NCBI RefSeq assembly: GCF_034702125.1
Contig: NC_085867.1
Span: 46,658,262-46,722,261, forward strand
Length of the DNA stretch: 64,000 nucleotides
DNA from: Engraulis encrasicolus
Lineage: Eukaryota; Chordata; Actinopteri; Clupeiformes; Engraulidae
Direction of reading: 5' to 3'
The notes below the pieces were generated by a model that saw only the letters and a list, made by a program, of their open reading frames with translations, did not search any database and had not been told where the DNA came from. Within the stretch, counting starts at the first letter, position 1. Each line of letters starts with the position of its first letter. Positions 62,196 through 64,000 of the stretch are shown here, in pieces. Both the position numbers and the translations under genes were made by a program.

Positions 62196-64000
62196 AAAAA
62201 CCCAACTGCATCTGCCCCCTGAGGACTGTCAACCTACTGGAAATGCCCTGAATGCCAGTTTTAAAGTCCTGGGGCTTCGTGTACAAAAACTTGCTTGTAC
62301 ACAAAAAAGTTCCACATGTAACCAAAAAAGCTCCATATGTAGGCCTAACCAAAAAAGCTCCATAAGTAACCACATTTTCAGATGTACTAATAATACTGAC
62401 GTAACGTGAAGAAGTGCATGCGTGCCAAATTTCATGTGACATTGGAACAACACAAATCAGCATGAAAACCTGTTTATGCAAGTGATACATTTGAAATTTT
62501 AGGCGTAAAGGCGATGTATCTTTTTAAGATTTTTGCTTACGTAAAGATTCAGTAGGAAATCTACAAAGGTCTTTGTACATGAGGCCCCAGGCCTAGAACT
62601 ATATGTGCACGAGAAATATATATTTCGGGAGGAGATCACTCATGTGTCCAGAGTCAGACCATGGAGGTAGTATAAGAACTGGAGAGAGTGAATAAGTCCC
62701 GCCTCCAGTCATTTCAATGGGAAATGCTAGGCTAGTGAATTCAGCCAAAATTGAAAGTTTTTTCAGCTTCCAAAATGGAGTTATTTCCGTCGACAGTTTA
62801 CTCAGCCAATTAAGTGCCACGTTACAGACTGACTTAAGAAAGCTGCAGAAAGCTATAGGCTATGGAAGACGGGCATTGGATGCATGGAGGTGCCCAACCA
62901 GAGACCTGGAAAGGTCTGTGCGCACAACACTAAACTCCCGTACCCATCAATCATCATTGAGCGAAGTGGATGTCGGAAATGCGAAAATGGTGAATTGCTA
63001 ATCGGCGAAGCTAACCAACCAAATCCTGCCCCCCTGGTCCAGACAACATGAGTAATTCAGCAAACGAGGTAGGGATGGGGACGAGGGTTAATGATGACAT
63101 TTCATATGAGGGTCAGTGACGTTTCAACAGTAGCAACCGCCAGTGGCAATTTGGCCGTTCTAGGCCCTCTGTGTGATTAAAATAAGTACAGGCTATTTCA
63201 TGTTCACCTTACTTTCCTATTACTTTTGCCTTTCTCATAAAATCGCCTCAAGAGTAACAGACAAACAGCTAAGCTACTGCTTGGGCTTCAAGTCAAGTCA
63301 GTGTGAAGTCAAGTTCAGTGTGTGTGTTTTTTAGGTTTGATTAGCAGGCAACTGATCATCTACATGAAATGCCAAATTGAAGATAATACTGTAAATTCCA
63401 TGTCCATTTTCCAATGTTATTCTAAATTGCCCTGCTTTTAAGAATCCACTAACATGATTAAGGTGCAACAGGACTGTGGCGAAAACCTTTTTTGTTGTAA
63501 TTTTTAGCACTTTCCATACACCTGGGAATGGGGGGCAGCATTACATCCAAATGGCTAAATTGGATTTAAAATTATAATGGTTAACATGGATGTGGCTTTT
63601 CCTAAGAGCCTGTAGTCCCACACTGACCCCAGTCCTCTCACAGCCCTTTTCGGGAATACCTTCCGAAGGCCAGGGCTGGGCTGAGAGTACGAAATGGGCC
63701 GGGCATTTTTGGCATAGACCAGCAGCCCCTCTCCAGGGCTTGACATAAACTTTTTCACTCACCGGCCACTGTGGCTGGTGGTTTTCCCAAGTCACTAGCC
63801 ATGCAGGCATTCTAATGTTTTTGTTTTCTTTATCCTGATAGTGCACGTCTAACCTCAAAAGATGAGGTGCTAAAGCAACATGAGTGTATTTCTACACGGC
63901 AGTATATCAAGCAAACGGAAACTTTTTCTTGAACTTAAATACAAAACAATTGATACACAAGGGGCAAACAACAGATGCTACTATGATGTGTATGTCTCAT

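Larger units (their letters stand above)
58821..64000. other. 5' flank of the bmp1-like gene
   Basis: No second gene is supported. The flank holds an AAAT run (59798-59860), a foldback repeat (60322-60488), a hAT MITE (60541-60915), a decayed hAT-like GGGCCC-rich repeat (61745-62032), and a LINE-tail repeat (62035-62195). 59100-59790, 60930-61740 and 62400-64000 contain no recognised feature apart from one short open frame at 62717-63001, judged spurious. Confidence 0.6.

Noticed and set aside
62717..63001. 94-codon open frame upstream of the bmp1-like gene
   Set aside because: No recognisable domain, and the start lies in sequence that looks repetitive. Chance open frame is the simpler reading.

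Overview
The window is vertebrate, almost certainly teleost, nuclear DNA. One split gene with canonical GT-AG introns is present. Around it lie very long CA/GT and CT/GA microsatellites and a dense load of fish-type transposable elements: hAT, PIF/Harbinger and Tc1-like MITEs, foldback elements, tRNA-headed SINEs and a Penelope-like retroelement. There is no bacterial or plasmid signal.

The only convincing host gene is on the minus strand. It is the 5' part of a tolloid/BMP1-family astacin metalloprotease (procollagen C-proteinase). Six exons were placed to the base and are phase-consistent: exon 1 58691-58820, exon 2 20467-20556, exon 3 18145-18297, exon 4 15980-16097, exon 5 14848-15026 and exon 6 4071-4176. 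Together they encode 258 complete codons: signal peptide, short propeptide with an FxGD aspartate switch, an RKRR furin site, and most of the astacin catalytic domain including the HExxHxxGxxH zinc site and the Met-turn. The rest of the domain and the CUB/EGF modules must lie beyond position 1. Exons 2 and 3 look more BMP1-like and exons 4 and 6 more TLL1/2-like, so the paralogue is not certain.

Layout by coordinate: 1-4070 is intron 6 (Harbinger MITE, microsatellites, a ribozyme-bearing fragment). 4177-14847 is intron 5, dominated by a four-level nest: a hAT-like element holds a Penelope-like element, which holds a Harbinger element, which holds a hAT MITE. 15027-20466 holds introns 4 to 2. 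20557-58690 is a 38 kb first intron packed with repeats. It includes a second nest (49494-54659) in which one foldback element splits the reading frame of a gene carried by another. 58821-64000 is the promoter side and upstream flank.

The most interesting signal is a set of hammerhead-ribozyme-like motifs tied to Penelope-like sequences. The terminal repeats at 9164-9396 and 13221-13453 carry a canonical core (CTGATGA, stem II, GAA, self-complementary ACGT). Four other loci carry a core in which C3 and G8 are both changed, to U3 and A8. This would keep the 3-8 base pair as a covariation. Two short inverted-dimer insertions made of the same tails are flanked by 14-15 bp target duplications, like non-autonomous ribozyme-bearing retroelements. 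These structures are read from sequence only; activity is untested.
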